Shown piece by piece: positions 1 to 7,788 of a stretch of DNA of 64,000 nucleotides. This DNA is from JAWWPG01 sp033850885 (GTDB taxonomy: Bacteria; Actinomycetota; Actinomycetes; Propionibacteriales; Nocardioidaceae), in contig JAWWPG010000064.1 of assembly GCA_033850885.1 (NCBI GenBank), forward strand, positions 124,001 through 188,000, given 5' to 3'. The first letter of the stretch is position 1, and each line of letters begins with the position of its first letter. Below the pieces are notes generated by a model that had not been told where the DNA came from, did not search any database, and worked only from the letters and a program-made list of their open reading frames with translations. Both the position numbers and the translations under genes were made by a program.

Positions 1-1
1 T

Positions 2-658
2 GCCTTCTCCGGGAGCGACTACTACTCGGCGCCGTACATCTCCCCGTTCTACTCGCCCTGCCTCACCGACAGCTGCACGTCGGGCTCGTCGGACTTCGGC
101 CAGCCCTTCTCGTGGTGGCAGCTCTCTCCTGCTCTGCTGATCCTGATCTTCCCGCTGGGCTTCCGGCTGACCTGCTACTACTACCGCAAGGCCTACTACC
201 GGGCCTTCTGGTTGTCGCCGCCGGCCTGCGCCGTGGCGGAGCCGCACAAGGGCTACTCCGGCGAGACCCGGTTCCCGCTCATCCTGCAGAACGTCCACCG
301 GTACTTCTGGTACGCCGCTCTGCTCGTGTCGCTGGTGCTGACGTACGACGTCGTGATCTCGTTCCGCAACGCCAACGGCGACTGGGGCCACCTGGGCCTG
401 GGCAGCGTCATCATGCTGGTCAACATCGTGCTCATCTGGTTGTACACGCTGTCGTGTCACTCGTGCCGCCACATCGTCGGCGGACGCCTGCGGCATTTCT
501 CCAAGCATCCGTTGCGGTACCGGATGTGGACCACCGTCTCGAGGCTCAACATGAACCACGCGAAGTTCGCTTGGCTGTCGCTGTTCTCCGTCGCGCTCAC
601 CGACCTGTACATCTACCTGCTGGCCAGCGGGGCCTTCAGCGATCCGAGGTTCTTCTAA
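2..658 (+). CDS. Succinate dehydrogenase/fumarate reductase membrane anchor subunit (5' end outside the window)
   Basis: Partial gene: the reading frame is open from base 2 and ends at TAA 656-658, giving about 218 C-terminal residues. At least four hydrophobic segments are visible, starting with the stretch around WWQLSPALLILIFPLGF and ending with FAWLSLFSVALTDLYIYLL. They are separated by a His/Cys-bearing loop (CHSCRHIVGG) that could contribute to haem or quinone binding. Together with the flavoprotein and iron-sulfur genes directly downstream, this is the membrane anchor that passes electrons between succinate/fumarate and the quinone pool. The family resembles the anchor of the actinobacterial Sdh1-type enzyme rather than classical paired SdhC/SdhD. 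The role is inferred mainly from the operon; sequence similarity among anchors is low. Confidence 0.8.
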   Translation, partial: AFSGSDYYSAPYISPFYSPCLTDSCTSGSSDFGQPFSWWQLSPALLILIFPLGFRLTCYYYRKAYYRAFWLSPPACAVAEPHKGYSGETRFPLILQNVHRYFWYAALLVSLVLTYDVVISFRNANGDWGHLGLGSVIMLVNIVLIWLYTLSCHSCRHIVGGRLRHFSKHPLRYRMWTTVSRLNMNHAKFAWLSLFSVALTDLYIYLLASGAFSDPRFF

Positions 659-661
659 GAC

Positions 662-2569
662 ATGACTGAGATCCCCACAGGACAACATGACAACCCGACG
701 GGCACGTCGGGCCCCGACACGTCACGACACCCGATGACCGGCAACGTCATGTCGAGCCAGCCGGACGACGCGCCGCACTTCGAGACCCACGAGTACGACG
801 TCGTCGTGATCGGCGCCGGCGGAGCGGGGCTGCGCGCCGCGATCGCGGCCCATGATGCCGGCGCGAGGACGGCCGTCGTCTGCAAGTCCCTCCTCGGCAA
901 GGCCCATACCGTGATGGCGGAGGGTGGGATCGCCGCGTCCATGGGCAACGTGTGGCCCGAGGACAACTGGCGGGTGCACTTCCGCGACACCATGCGCGGC
1001 GGCAAGATGCTCAACAACTGGCGGATGGCCGAGCTGCACGCTCAGGAGGCACCCGAGCGGGTGCTCGAGCTCGAGGAGTGGGGTGCCCTCTTCGACCGCA
1101 CTCCCGACGGACTGATCTCGCAACGCGACTTCGGCGGTCACCGTTATGCGAGGCTCGCCCACGTCGGCGACCGCACGGGGCTCGAGATGATCCGGACGCT
1201 CCAGCAGCGCACCGTTGCCCTCGGCATCGACGTGTTCATGGAGTGCACGGTCACCGAGATCTTCAAGGACGCCGGAAGGGTCTCGGGCGCCTTCGCGTAC
1301 TGGCGCGAGACGGGCCGCTTCATCGTGTTCAAGACGCCCAGTGTCGTGCTCGCCACCGGCGGGATCGGCAAGTCGTACCAGGTGACCAGCAACTCCTGGG
1401 AGTACACCGGGGACGGGCACGCCCTCGCCCTGCGCACCGGTGCTTCGCTGATCAACATGGAGTTCGTCCAGTTCCACCCGACGGGGATGGTGTGGCCGCC
1501 CTCCGTCAAGGGCCTGCTGGTGACCGAGTCGGTCCGTGGGGACGGCGGAGTCCTGCGCAACTCCGAGGGTAGGCGCTTCATGTTCGACCACATCCCGGAG
1601 TTCTTCAAGAGCGAGACCGCCGACTCCGAGGAGGAGGGCGACCGGTGGTACGACGACAAGAAGAACAACCGGCGTCCGCCTGAGCTGCTGCCCCGCGACG
1701 AGGTCGCTCGGGCCATCAACGCGGAGATCAAGGCGGGCCGAGGGTCACCGCACGGTGGGGTCTTCCTCGACATAGCCTCGCGACGCAGCCCCGAGTTCAT
1801 CAGGCGCCGCCTGCCCTCGATGTACCACCAGTTCAAAGAGCTCGCCGACGTCGACATCACCATGGAGCCGATGGAGATCGCCCCGACATGCCACTACGTC
1901 ATGGGGGGCGTCGAGGTCGACGCCGACACCGGCGAGAGCCTCGTCGAAGGGCTGTACGCCGCCGGCGAGGTTGCGGGTGGGATGCACGGCTCGAACCGGC
2001 TCGGCGGCAACTCGCTATCGGACCTGCTGGTGTTCGGCAGGCGGTGTGGGCTCAACGCCGCATACCACGCCCACCGCAGCGCGGGTCGGCCGGCGGCCAT
2101 CGATGACGACGAGGTCAAGGCGGCCGCTGAGAACGCGCTCGCCCCGTTCGCTATCGAAGGCGGCGAGAATCCGTACACGATCCAGAAGGACCTGCAAGAC
2201 GTGATGCAACGCCTCGTCGGGATCATCCGGGTCGATGAGGAGTTGCGGGAGTCACTCGGCAAGCTCGAAGAGCTGAAGGAACGCTCGAAGCACCTCTCGG
2301 TCGAGGGTCATCGCCAGTACAACCCCGGTTGGCACCTATCGATCGACCTCCGGAACATGCTCCTGGTGTCGGAGTGCATCGCGACGGCCGCCCTTGAACG
2401 GCAGGAGTCGCGCGGCGGACACACCCGCAACGACTTTCCGGGCCCTGACCCGCACTGGGGGGCACAGAACCTCGTGCTCACTCTCGACGCGGACGGCGAG
2501 GTCGTCCTCAGGCACCAACCGCTCCCCGTCATGCCCGACGAGCTCAAGACGCTGTTCGAGGAGAACTGA
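662..2569 (+). CDS. sdhA: Succinate dehydrogenase/fumarate reductase flavoprotein subunit
   Basis: 635-residue FAD-binding catalytic subunit that interconverts succinate and fumarate at the cytoplasmic face of the membrane. An N-terminal dinucleotide fold (GAGGAG near residue 51) is followed by KAHTVMAEGGIAA, whose His82 is the expected covalent FAD attachment site. Then come the substrate-site segment FVQFHPTGM, the active-site segment TESVRGDGG, and the FAD-domain closing motif HGSNRLGGNSLSDLLVFG. It starts 3 bp after the anchor gene and its TGA overlaps the next ATG by one base, so the three subunits are one operon. The first 40 residues are unusually polar. A second in-frame ATG at 734 (MTGNVM) is a possible alternative start, because the nearest purine-rich stretch before 662 lies inside the preceding gene. 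Confidence 0.96.
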   Translation: MTEIPTGQHDNPTGTSGPDTSRHPMTGNVMSSQPDDAPHFETHEYDVVVIGAGGAGLRAAIAAHDAGARTAVVCKSLLGKAHTVMAEGGIAASMGNVWPEDNWRVHFRDTMRGGKMLNNWRMAELHAQEAPERVLELEEWGALFDRTPDGLISQRDFGGHRYARLAHVGDRTGLEMIRTLQQRTVALGIDVFMECTVTEIFKDAGRVSGAFAYWRETGRFIVFKTPSVVLATGGIGKSYQVTSNSWEYTGDGHALALRTGASLINMEFVQFHPTGMVWPPSVKGLLVTESVRGDGGVLRNSEGRRFMFDHIPEFFKSETADSEEEGDRWYDDKKNNRRPPELLPRDEVARAINAEIKAGRGSPHGGVFLDIASRRSPEFIRRRLPSMYHQFKELADVDITMEPMEIAPTCHYVMGGVEVDADTGESLVEGLYAAGEVAGGMHGSNRLGGNSLSDLLVFGRRCGLNAAYHAHRSAGRPAAIDDDEVKAAAENALAPFAIEGGENPYTIQKDLQDVMQRLVGIIRVDEELRESLGKLEELKERSKHLSVEGHRQYNPGWHLSIDLRNMLLVSECIATAALERQESRGGHTRNDFPGPDPHWGAQNLVLTLDADGEVVLRHQPLPVMPDELKTLFEEN

Positions 2570-3369
2570 TGGGCTATGACCTGAAGATGCGCGTCTGGCG
2601 CGGCGACTCGAGTGGCGGTGCCCTGGGTGACTACGTGGTGGCCGTCGAGGAGGGTGAGGTGGTCCTCGACGCGATCCACAAGCTTCAGGCGACGCAGGCG
2701 GGTGATCTCGCCGTACGCTGGAACTGCAAGGCGGGCAAGTGTGGGTCGTGCAGCGCCGAGATCAACGGCCGTCCTCGTCTGATGTGTATGACGCGCCTGT
2801 CGGACTTCACGCCCGACGAGACCATCACCGTCACCCCGATGCGCGCCTTCCCGGTCATCCGTGACCTGGTGACCGACGTGTCCTTCAACTACGAGAAGGC
2901 GAAGGAGATCCCCGCCTTCGCACCGACGCCACGCGATCCCGACGGCAAGCGTCGGATGATGCAGAGCGACGTCGAGCGGGGCCAGGAGTTTCGCAAGTGC
3001 ATCGAGTGCTTCCTCTGTCAGGACGTATGTCATGTCGTCCGTGACCACGAGGAGAACAAGCCGGCCTTCTCCGGCCCTCGGTTCTTCCTGCGCTACGCCG
3101 AGCTCGACATGCACCCGCTGGACACCCACGACCGCCGGGACCTGGCTCAGCGGGCTGCCGGTATCGGGATGTGCAACATCACGAAATGCTGCACGGAGGT
3201 GTGCCCCGAAGGAATCAAGATCACCGACAACGCGATCATCCCGATGAAGGAGCGCGTGGTCGACCGCAAGTTCGACCCGGTCACCTGGCTCGGATCGAAG
3301 ATCTTCACCCGCAGCGACCGCGCCCTGCGCGAGGAACCAGGACGGGCCGAGCTCCGCCAGGGGACCTGA
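2569..3369 (+). CDS. sdhB: Succinate dehydrogenase/fumarate reductase iron-sulfur subunit
   Basis: 266-residue electron-transfer subunit linking the flavoprotein to the membrane anchor. Cys53, Cys58, Cys61 and Cys73 form the plant-type [2Fe-2S] site in the N-terminal ferredoxin domain. The C-terminal alpha-helical domain carries CIECFLCQDVC (Cys144/147/150/154) and CNITKCCTEVCP (Cys202/207/208/212), which supply the remaining iron-sulfur ligands. The start codon overlaps the sdhA stop (TGATG), implying translational coupling. The C-terminal tail after residue 240 is charged and not conserved in the family. Confidence 0.96.
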   Translation: MGYDLKMRVWRGDSSGGALGDYVVAVEEGEVVLDAIHKLQATQAGDLAVRWNCKAGKCGSCSAEINGRPRLMCMTRLSDFTPDETITVTPMRAFPVIRDLVTDVSFNYEKAKEIPAFAPTPRDPDGKRRMMQSDVERGQEFRKCIECFLCQDVCHVVRDHEENKPAFSGPRFFLRYAELDMHPLDTHDRRDLAQRAAGIGMCNITKCCTEVCPEGIKITDNAIIPMKERVVDRKFDPVTWLGSKIFTRSDRALREEPGRAELRQGT

Positions 3370-3415
3370 CGGCCGGGGACGCCGGCGATGCGTCCAGGAA
3401 TGAAGGAGGCCCGAT

Positions 3416-3730
3416 ATGCCGAACGTCCTGACATCCGAAGAGGTTGCTCGCCTGATCAGGGAGAAGCTGCCCGAGTGGAGCGCGCACGGCGACAGCCTGG
3501 TGCGGTCGGTCGAGGCTCCGAGCTTCGCAGCCGGCATCCGGCTCGTGGACGCGGTCGCCGTGGTCGCCGACGAGCTCGACCATCATCCCGACATCGACAT
3601 CCGGTGGACAACGATCACCTTCCGGCTGGCCACCCACTCCGCCGGCGGAATCACGGCCAACGACGTCCAGCTGGCCGAGCGGATCGACTCTCTCGAGCAA
3701 GCGGCCCCGCCAGGTGAAGCGAACACCTGA
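3416..3730 (+). CDS. phhB: 4a-hydroxytetrahydrobiopterin dehydratase (pterin-4-alpha-carbinolamine dehydratase)
   Basis: 104-residue small alpha/beta protein of the PCD/DCoH family, which dehydrates 4a-hydroxytetrahydropterin during recycling of pterin cofactor; some bacterial members act in molybdopterin metabolism instead. The signature ELDHHPDIDIRW followed by TTITFRLATHSAGG contains the paired histidines and the downstream His of the active site. An excellent ribosome-binding site (GAAGGAGG at 3402-3409) precedes the ATG. It lies 46 bp after sdhB and could be co-transcribed with it, but no aromatic amino acid hydroxylase is present in the window, so the physiological substrate is unknown. 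Confidence 0.9.
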   Translation: MPNVLTSEEVARLIREKLPEWSAHGDSLVRSVEAPSFAAGIRLVDAVAVVADELDHHPDIDIRWTTITFRLATHSAGGITANDVQLAERIDSLEQAAPPGEANT

Positions 3731-4053
3731 CGGGGCCTGGGGATACCTGACGGGCAGGTAGTCCCGTGTTCTCATCCTGACCCACGGGTGAACGCCGGCG
3801 CATCCGCGACACGGCCGCTGTCGCGACGCTCGACCAGGGCCGCCTTCAGGCGGTTCCCAGGACCGGACAAGGGCTGATCGGTGCGAGCATGTGTCGGTGA
3901 TTCCGGGCGATTCTGGGAAAACTCAAACCTTGGACAAAGGTTGCCGATACACTCGAAACGCCAGGGGGGCCAGATAACATGTCTGCCTTCGACAAAACCC
4001 GTCACCAGCGCGCGAAGGGGACGGTACGGGACATTCAAGGGGCGGGGATCGGC
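3731..4053. other. Intergenic region before the propeller gene
   Basis: No credible gene. The pterin dehydratase stop is followed by a near-duplicated ACCTGACGGG and a short inverted repeat (TACCTG 3744-3749 / CAGGTA 3755-3760). Just upstream of the next gene is a small perfect inverted repeat AACCTT-ggaca-AAGGTT (3926-3942), with an A/T-rich TACACT about 10 bp further on. This is a plausible promoter/operator area, but it is unproven. Confidence 0.35.
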
Positions 4054-5109
4054 ATGTCGCACTGGGGAAAGATGGTCGTTGGAGGTCTGTTGGCGGTGGC
4101 CTGTGTGTTGTCTCCGGCGGCTGCGTTCGCACGAGCTCCGGTGCATCCTGCCGGCGCTGCCGCCGGGGCATTCAAGGAGCTGACAGGCGTCAGCGCGGAC
4201 TCATCCAGCGACGCCTGGGCGATCGGTGACCTCGGCAATGCCAGTCCGGTTGTTGAGCACTGGGATGGAACCAGTTGGGCGTCGGTGGCCGTTCAGACAC
4301 CCGGAACCGACGTCAACCTTCTGCACGACGTACTGGCCCTGTCACCCAGCGACGTCTGGGTGGTCGGCGAGTACGGAGCCGGCGACGGTACGCATGACAG
4401 CACACTGATCGAGCACTGGGACGGGACGAGTTTCACTGTCGTGCCAAGTCCCAACCCGAGCGCTCAGTTCAACGCCCTGCTCGGGATCAGCGCTGCCTCA
4501 CCGGGCGACGTATGGGCGTCCGGCACCAGGGGCGCGGGTAACTGCCTCGTCGAGCACTGGAACGGAGCCAAGTGGACCATGGCGCTGTCTCCGGGGGGCC
4601 GCAGCTGTGACGTGTCCGCGGACCCGGCACACGATGTCTGGGCCGTCGCGGGGGACCACAGGCTCCTCCACTGGGATGGCCAACAGTGGCAGGTGGCAGC
4701 CCGATTCCACCACCGTTTCCTGAGCCACGTGACCGCCGTGTCGTCGACGAAGGCTTGGGTCCTGGGCGACTACCCCAGTCCGAGCGGTTTCGCCGCCGAA
4801 TGGGGCGGAACCCGCTGGTCGAAAGAGCTGGCGTCGTGCGACTACACGGGCTGGGGCGGACTGGCACCGCTCAGCGCAGCCGATGTGTGGGTGGTGGGCG
4901 GATGCCCGGACAACGGTTCAGCCATCGCCACCTCCCATTGGAATGGGTCCTCATGGGTGCAGGTTCCTGTCACCAGGCACGGTTTCCTGCGCGCTGTCGA
5001 TGGCGTTTCCACGAACGACGTGTGGGCGGTGGGCTACACGCAACTGGGCGGAAAGCTGATAGAGCACTGGGACGGCTCAACTTGGTCGGTCTACCCGGCT
5101 GGCGGGTAG
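4054..5109 (+). CDS. Secreted protein with seven DxWxxG/HWDGxxW repeats (predicted seven-bladed beta-propeller)
   Basis: 351 residues counted from ATG 4054. The product begins with a typical signal peptide (MSHWGKMVVGGLLAVACVL then SPAAAFA), so it is probably exported. The mature chain is built of seven repeats of about 45-50 residues. In each, a DVWAVG-like strand pair is followed by an EHWDGTSW-like strand (variants EHWNGAKW, LHWDGQQW, AEWGGTRW, SHWNGSSW, EHWDGSTW). Seven repeats suggest a closed beta-propeller. No catalytic motif is visible, so a binding or scaffolding role at the cell surface is the most that can be inferred. An upstream in-frame ATG at 3979, with a purine run (AGGGGGG) about 10 bp before it, would add 25 charged residues before the signal peptide and is the alternative start. 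Confidence 0.8.
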   Translation: MSHWGKMVVGGLLAVACVLSPAAAFARAPVHPAGAAAGAFKELTGVSADSSSDAWAIGDLGNASPVVEHWDGTSWASVAVQTPGTDVNLLHDVLALSPSDVWVVGEYGAGDGTHDSTLIEHWDGTSFTVVPSPNPSAQFNALLGISAASPGDVWASGTRGAGNCLVEHWNGAKWTMALSPGGRSCDVSADPAHDVWAVAGDHRLLHWDGQQWQVAARFHHRFLSHVTAVSSTKAWVLGDYPSPSGFAAEWGGTRWSKELASCDYTGWGGLAPLSAADVWVVGGCPDNGSAIATSHWNGSSWVQVPVTRHGFLRAVDGVSTNDVWAVGYTQLGGKLIEHWDGSTWSVYPAGG

Positions 5110-5177
5110 GCCACGCCACCTCGGGTCGGCATTCGCGCGGGCCTCTCGATCAGGGCACCGGCACGGCAGCCGTTGAG

Positions 5178-5543
5178 TCAATCGGACTCGATGCCGCGCA
5201 TCGACATGAGTCCGCGGCGGTGTATCTCTGTGCGGACGCGTAGCTCGAGGCGGATCAGGTCCTCCATCGTCGGATCACGGCGATCGGTGAGAAGGATGCT
5301 TGTCTCGACAAGCATCATCTCGGCAGCGAGCTGGTCCGCGGTGGCTTCGCGGACATCTAGGGCAGTGGTGTCACGGATAGGCTCCGCGGGTGCGTCTATT
5401 ACAGCGGGTGCTCTTGAGGAGCCTGGGGATGAGTCAGACATGCTGATGCCCTTCGGCGCTCGGTAGCGGGGGTCGAGTCGCCGGGTCCGGGGCGGAAGTC
5501 TCCGTCGCGCCATCTCGCGATCGAGATGATCTGTCTCAGACAT
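5178..5543 (-). CDS. Hypothetical protein, charged
   Basis: 121 residues from ATG 5543; family not recognised. The first third is Arg-rich (EMARRRLPPRTRRLDPRYR), the middle Ala/Pro/Ser-rich and probably disordered. The last 55 residues look helical and amphipathic (ATADQLAAEMMLVETSILL, then MEDLIRLELRVRTEIHRRG). A later ATG at 5441 has a better ribosome-binding site (GAAGGG seven bases upstream) and would give an 87-residue protein consisting essentially of the helical part. The frame stays open further upstream to 5693, but that extension has no coding character. It opens the gene-poor patch between the propeller gene and ychF. Confidence 0.45.
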   Translation of the reverse strand: MSETDHLDREMARRRLPPRTRRLDPRYRAPKGISMSDSSPGSSRAPAVIDAPAEPIRDTTALDVREATADQLAAEMMLVETSILLTDRRDPTMEDLIRLELRVRTEIHRRGLMSMRGIESD

Positions 5544-5848
5544 TACGCCCACATGACCCGCGACGACAAAATAGGTGGCCGCAGAACATTGGCGCCTTTG
5601 ATGGCAAACTGCACCTTTCGGATTCTCTCCGCTGGGGATAGGGTGGCTGTTACGCCGCCTGAACGGCATACCTGCTGAACAGGCGTCACCCACACCACGG
5701 TTGCTCGGCTCAGACCCCGCTTGGATCCGTTTTGACGGCCTAGTCAGGGGTTCGTATGCACGTCAATGTCGCTTACCGGTCCAGCCGTGAGCTGCTCGTC
5801 GCTACCACCCAACCGCCGCCGAGTCGCGTTGGTGGAGGCAGGTCGAAA

Positions 5849-6283
5849 GTGGTTCTGCGTGGGGAGAACGTCCTCACCGGGTACCACTGCGACCAGCAGT
5901 CCGTTGATCCGGTCACCAGGGCTGAGGCGGCGGCAATCCTCGGCTGCTCGGTGCTGGCGGTGCAAGGATGCATGGCGGCCGGGACGTTCGCTGGTGGCGA
6001 GCAGCGTGGGCAGCGGGGGATGTCGCGCGGCGAGGTCGAGGAGCTGGCCATCCACGTGTACGGCTGCCTCTGCCATCGCAACGACCCGGACGCTTACTGG
6101 GTCATCGGTCAGCGAGCCGCCCAGACGCTCGGCGTGGACCGCGACACGCTCGCACGGCTGACCGCCGCCGGACGGCTGCCTTGCACCCGACACGACGACG
6201 GGACGCTGCTGTACCGTCGCCGCGACCTGATGAACATCCGACACAGCCGAGAGGCCCGGACCTGGTCCGCAACCACGCGCTGA
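5849..6283 (+). CDS. Double helix-turn-helix protein of excisionase/MerR-like type
   Basis: 144 residues from GTG 5849, chosen because GGAGG lies 10 bases upstream at 5834-5838; an ATG at 5756 would add 31 residues. Two copies of an excisionase-like winged-helix motif are visible: VTRAEAAAILGCSVLAVQGC with its wing around residues 22-68, and VIGQRAAQTLGVDRDTLARL with AAGRLPCTRHDDGTLLYRR around 85-130. The second copy, with its typical RRRDL ending, is the clearer one. Such domains bind DNA in phage/plasmid excision directionality factors and small regulators. No integrase or transposase was found nearby. A sequence-specific regulator or a remnant of an integrated element is the most reasonable reading. 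Confidence 0.7.
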   Translation: MVLRGENVLTGYHCDQQSVDPVTRAEAAAILGCSVLAVQGCMAAGTFAGGEQRGQRGMSRGEVEELAIHVYGCLCHRNDPDAYWVIGQRAAQTLGVDRDTLARLTAAGRLPCTRHDDGTLLYRRRDLMNIRHSREARTWSATTR

Positions 6284-6291
6284 CTAGCTGA

Positions 6292-6519
6292 CTATCTGAG
6301 GTCCGGGCAGGGGACCTGGGTGGGAAGCGGCCCGAACAGCGATCGCCCGCGAGTCTCGCCACCCAGACGACGGTTGACCGTCTCCAGCGCCGCTAGGCCG
6401 TCGCCAGACAAGCTCTTCGGCCTGCGCCATCTTCTCGCCGGCACGGTCCGGTTGAGCGCCACCCAGGCCTGACCTCCCCAGCCCATCGGCTGTCCTAGGC
6501 GATAAGCCGCATCCACCAT
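6292..6519 (-). CDS. Small possible protein, unassigned
   Basis: 75-residue open frame convergent with the double helix-turn-helix gene (stop codons 8 bp apart). The translation is Arg/Trp/Gly-rich (RLGQPMGWGGQAW, RRWRRPKSLSGDGL) with no recognised domain. Third codon positions are about three-quarters G/C, somewhat coding-like for this lower-GC patch. However, there is no clear ribosome-binding site before the ATG and no family support. It may be a decayed gene fragment or chance. Confidence 0.22.
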   Translation of the reverse strand: MVDAAYRLGQPMGWGGQAWVALNRTVPARRWRRPKSLSGDGLAALETVNRRLGGETRGRSLFGPLPTQVPCPDLR

Positions 6520-6730
6520 CAGGCCATCTTAAAAAGTGATTGGCCGGATCTTCCGCGACAAAGCCTGCTGTCACCGTCGAAGGGGTAACGTTCGCAGAAG
6601 AGGCGCCTCGCGTCGCCTCTCGGGGGGTAAGACTCCTGGAAGAGCCTCCATCAAGCGCTCCCCGCGGGTGGAGGCCCTTCGCTGTGTTGAGACTCGAGGT
6701 CCCCGACGGGTATCCGACGCGTTGAAATGG

Positions 6731-6744
6731 TGGGAGCGCTCCCC
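6731..6744. promoter_or_regulatory. Operator-like palindrome resembling the CebR/LacI-type box
   Basis: TGGGAGCGCTCCCC contains the perfect 12-bp palindrome GGGAGCGCTCCC. It differs at one base from TGGGAGCGCTCCCA, the site recognised by the LacI-family cellulose/cellobiose regulator CebR in actinobacteria (family knowledge). An A/T-rich stretch with TATCAT- and TATAGA-like elements follows within 100 bp. No sugar-utilisation gene lies downstream, so the site is either orphaned or coincidental. Confidence 0.35.
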
Positions 6745-6996
6745 CGTGGCGAACGCTCACACCATTGTCGTCAGTCTACCCCGATAAGGATATCATGGAC
6801 ATCCACCTTATAGAGGCCTAATTGTAGCCGAATGGTCAATCACGTGCGGCTCGTCTGCTCGTCGGCTCGCCCCAGCTGACAGTGGGTGGGGGATCGGTGC
6901 CTCCGCGCAGGCGTGTCAGAGGAGGCGCCCGGACGGGTCAAGTCTGCTGTCTACCCCATGCTGCGCGGTTCACTTATCAAGCCCGCCCCGGTAGGA

Positions 6997-7042
6997 GTAG
7001 GCCCTGCCACCGGGCGGGGCGGTCCCCGGTGGCAGGGCCTAC
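6997..7042. repeat. Perfect 18-bp inverted repeat (stable hairpin)
   Basis: Arms 6997-7014 (GTAGGCCCTGCCACCGGG) and 7025-7042 are exact reverse complements, with a 10-base loop. No T-run follows on either side, so an intrinsic terminator is only one possibility; an extragenic palindromic element or structured RNA is equally possible. Part of the arm (CCACCGGGCGGGGC) recurs at 7572-7585. Confidence 0.7.
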
Positions 7043-7617
7043 GCCATTTGTGTCACACCCGGTGGTCTGCGCGCGGGCTTACGCTGTATTTTCTAGCCAT
7101 GTTCTTACTGTGGGGTCGGCAGCGGCGGGTTTGCTGTGCTCGCGGCCGGGTACGCGGTTCCCATCGGCACCCCACCTCCAATCGGGAGCCTTAGGCCCCG
7201 CCCGACGTGCGCCGTCAGGCGAGGCCGACCCTCGGTATCGGCCTCCCGGGCCTCCGGTCATGAGCAGGCGCAGGGCACAACACCATGGGGCGTCTGGCAG
7301 GCGCTGAGGCGATTGGCGAGCGCTTCGAGACGGCAGATCAAGAGGCAGCGGCCTGGAATGCCCATCCACGGCAGCGATTCGTGCCATTTCGATAGCCGCG
7401 TCCCGATCACATCCACCCGGAGCAGTGACGGTTTGCGAAGGGCAGCGTCGGGGGGGCCATCAGGCAGCCGACAGGAGACGCGATTCGTTCATACCCTTGA
7501 TGCGGAATGCCATGCGCTGCAGGCCGATCCGGCGGATGATGGGCGCAGGCGGCCCCGCCAGGTGCTCTCTACCACCGGGCGGGGCCTAGGGCATCACCTC
7601 ACGGGGAGGCAACACCC

Positions 7618-7788
7618 ATGGCTGAATTCTTGCGCCCCTCGAATGAGCCACCGGGCGACACGCCGACCGACTCGTGGCCCTGGCAACCGCCCACCTGGGT
7701 CTGCGAGTCGCGTGACATGCCGCATGGCATGCGCGTCAGTGACTGTACCGGCCCGTCAACGTCCATGCTGCATGGTGAGCAGCCATGA
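7618..7788 (+). CDS. Small hypothetical protein (56 aa), first gene of a coupled pair
   Basis: 56 codons, ATG 7618 to TGA 7786-7788. A strong ribosome-binding site GGGGAGG (7603-7609) sits at proper spacing, and the stop overlaps the next start as ATGA. The product is Pro/Trp-rich (DSWPWQPPTWVCESRDMPHG) with two cysteines and no recognised domain. Evidence for reality is the ribosome-binding site and the four-base overlap with the following gene. It is too short for family assignment by eye. Confidence 0.45.
   Translation: MAEFLRPSNEPPGDTPTDSWPWQPPTWVCESRDMPHGMRVSDCTGPSTSMLHGEQP

Larger units (their letters stand above)
6520..7617. other. Gene-poor segment with hairpins and an operator-like palindrome
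   Basis: About 1.1 kb with no convincing gene on either strand. GC content is visibly lower than the flanks, with A/T-rich runs near 6535 and 6780-6835. It contains a short hairpin GAGGCG...CGCCTC near 6600, a GGGAGCGCTCCC palindrome, and a 24-base stretch with GCCTCC/GGAGGC arms near 6900. It also has one very strong hairpin at 6997-7042, and two copies of ACCACC(or GCCACC)GGGCGGGGC around 7005-7020 and 7571-7585. A 36-codon open frame from ATG 7285 (ending VPFR) may be a gene remnant. The sequence matches no RNA family that I can recognise. Confidence 0.4.

Noticed and set aside
6520..7617. tRNA or other standard RNA gene in the gene-poor patch
   Set aside because: No TPsiC-arm consensus or cloverleaf pattern could be read from either strand.
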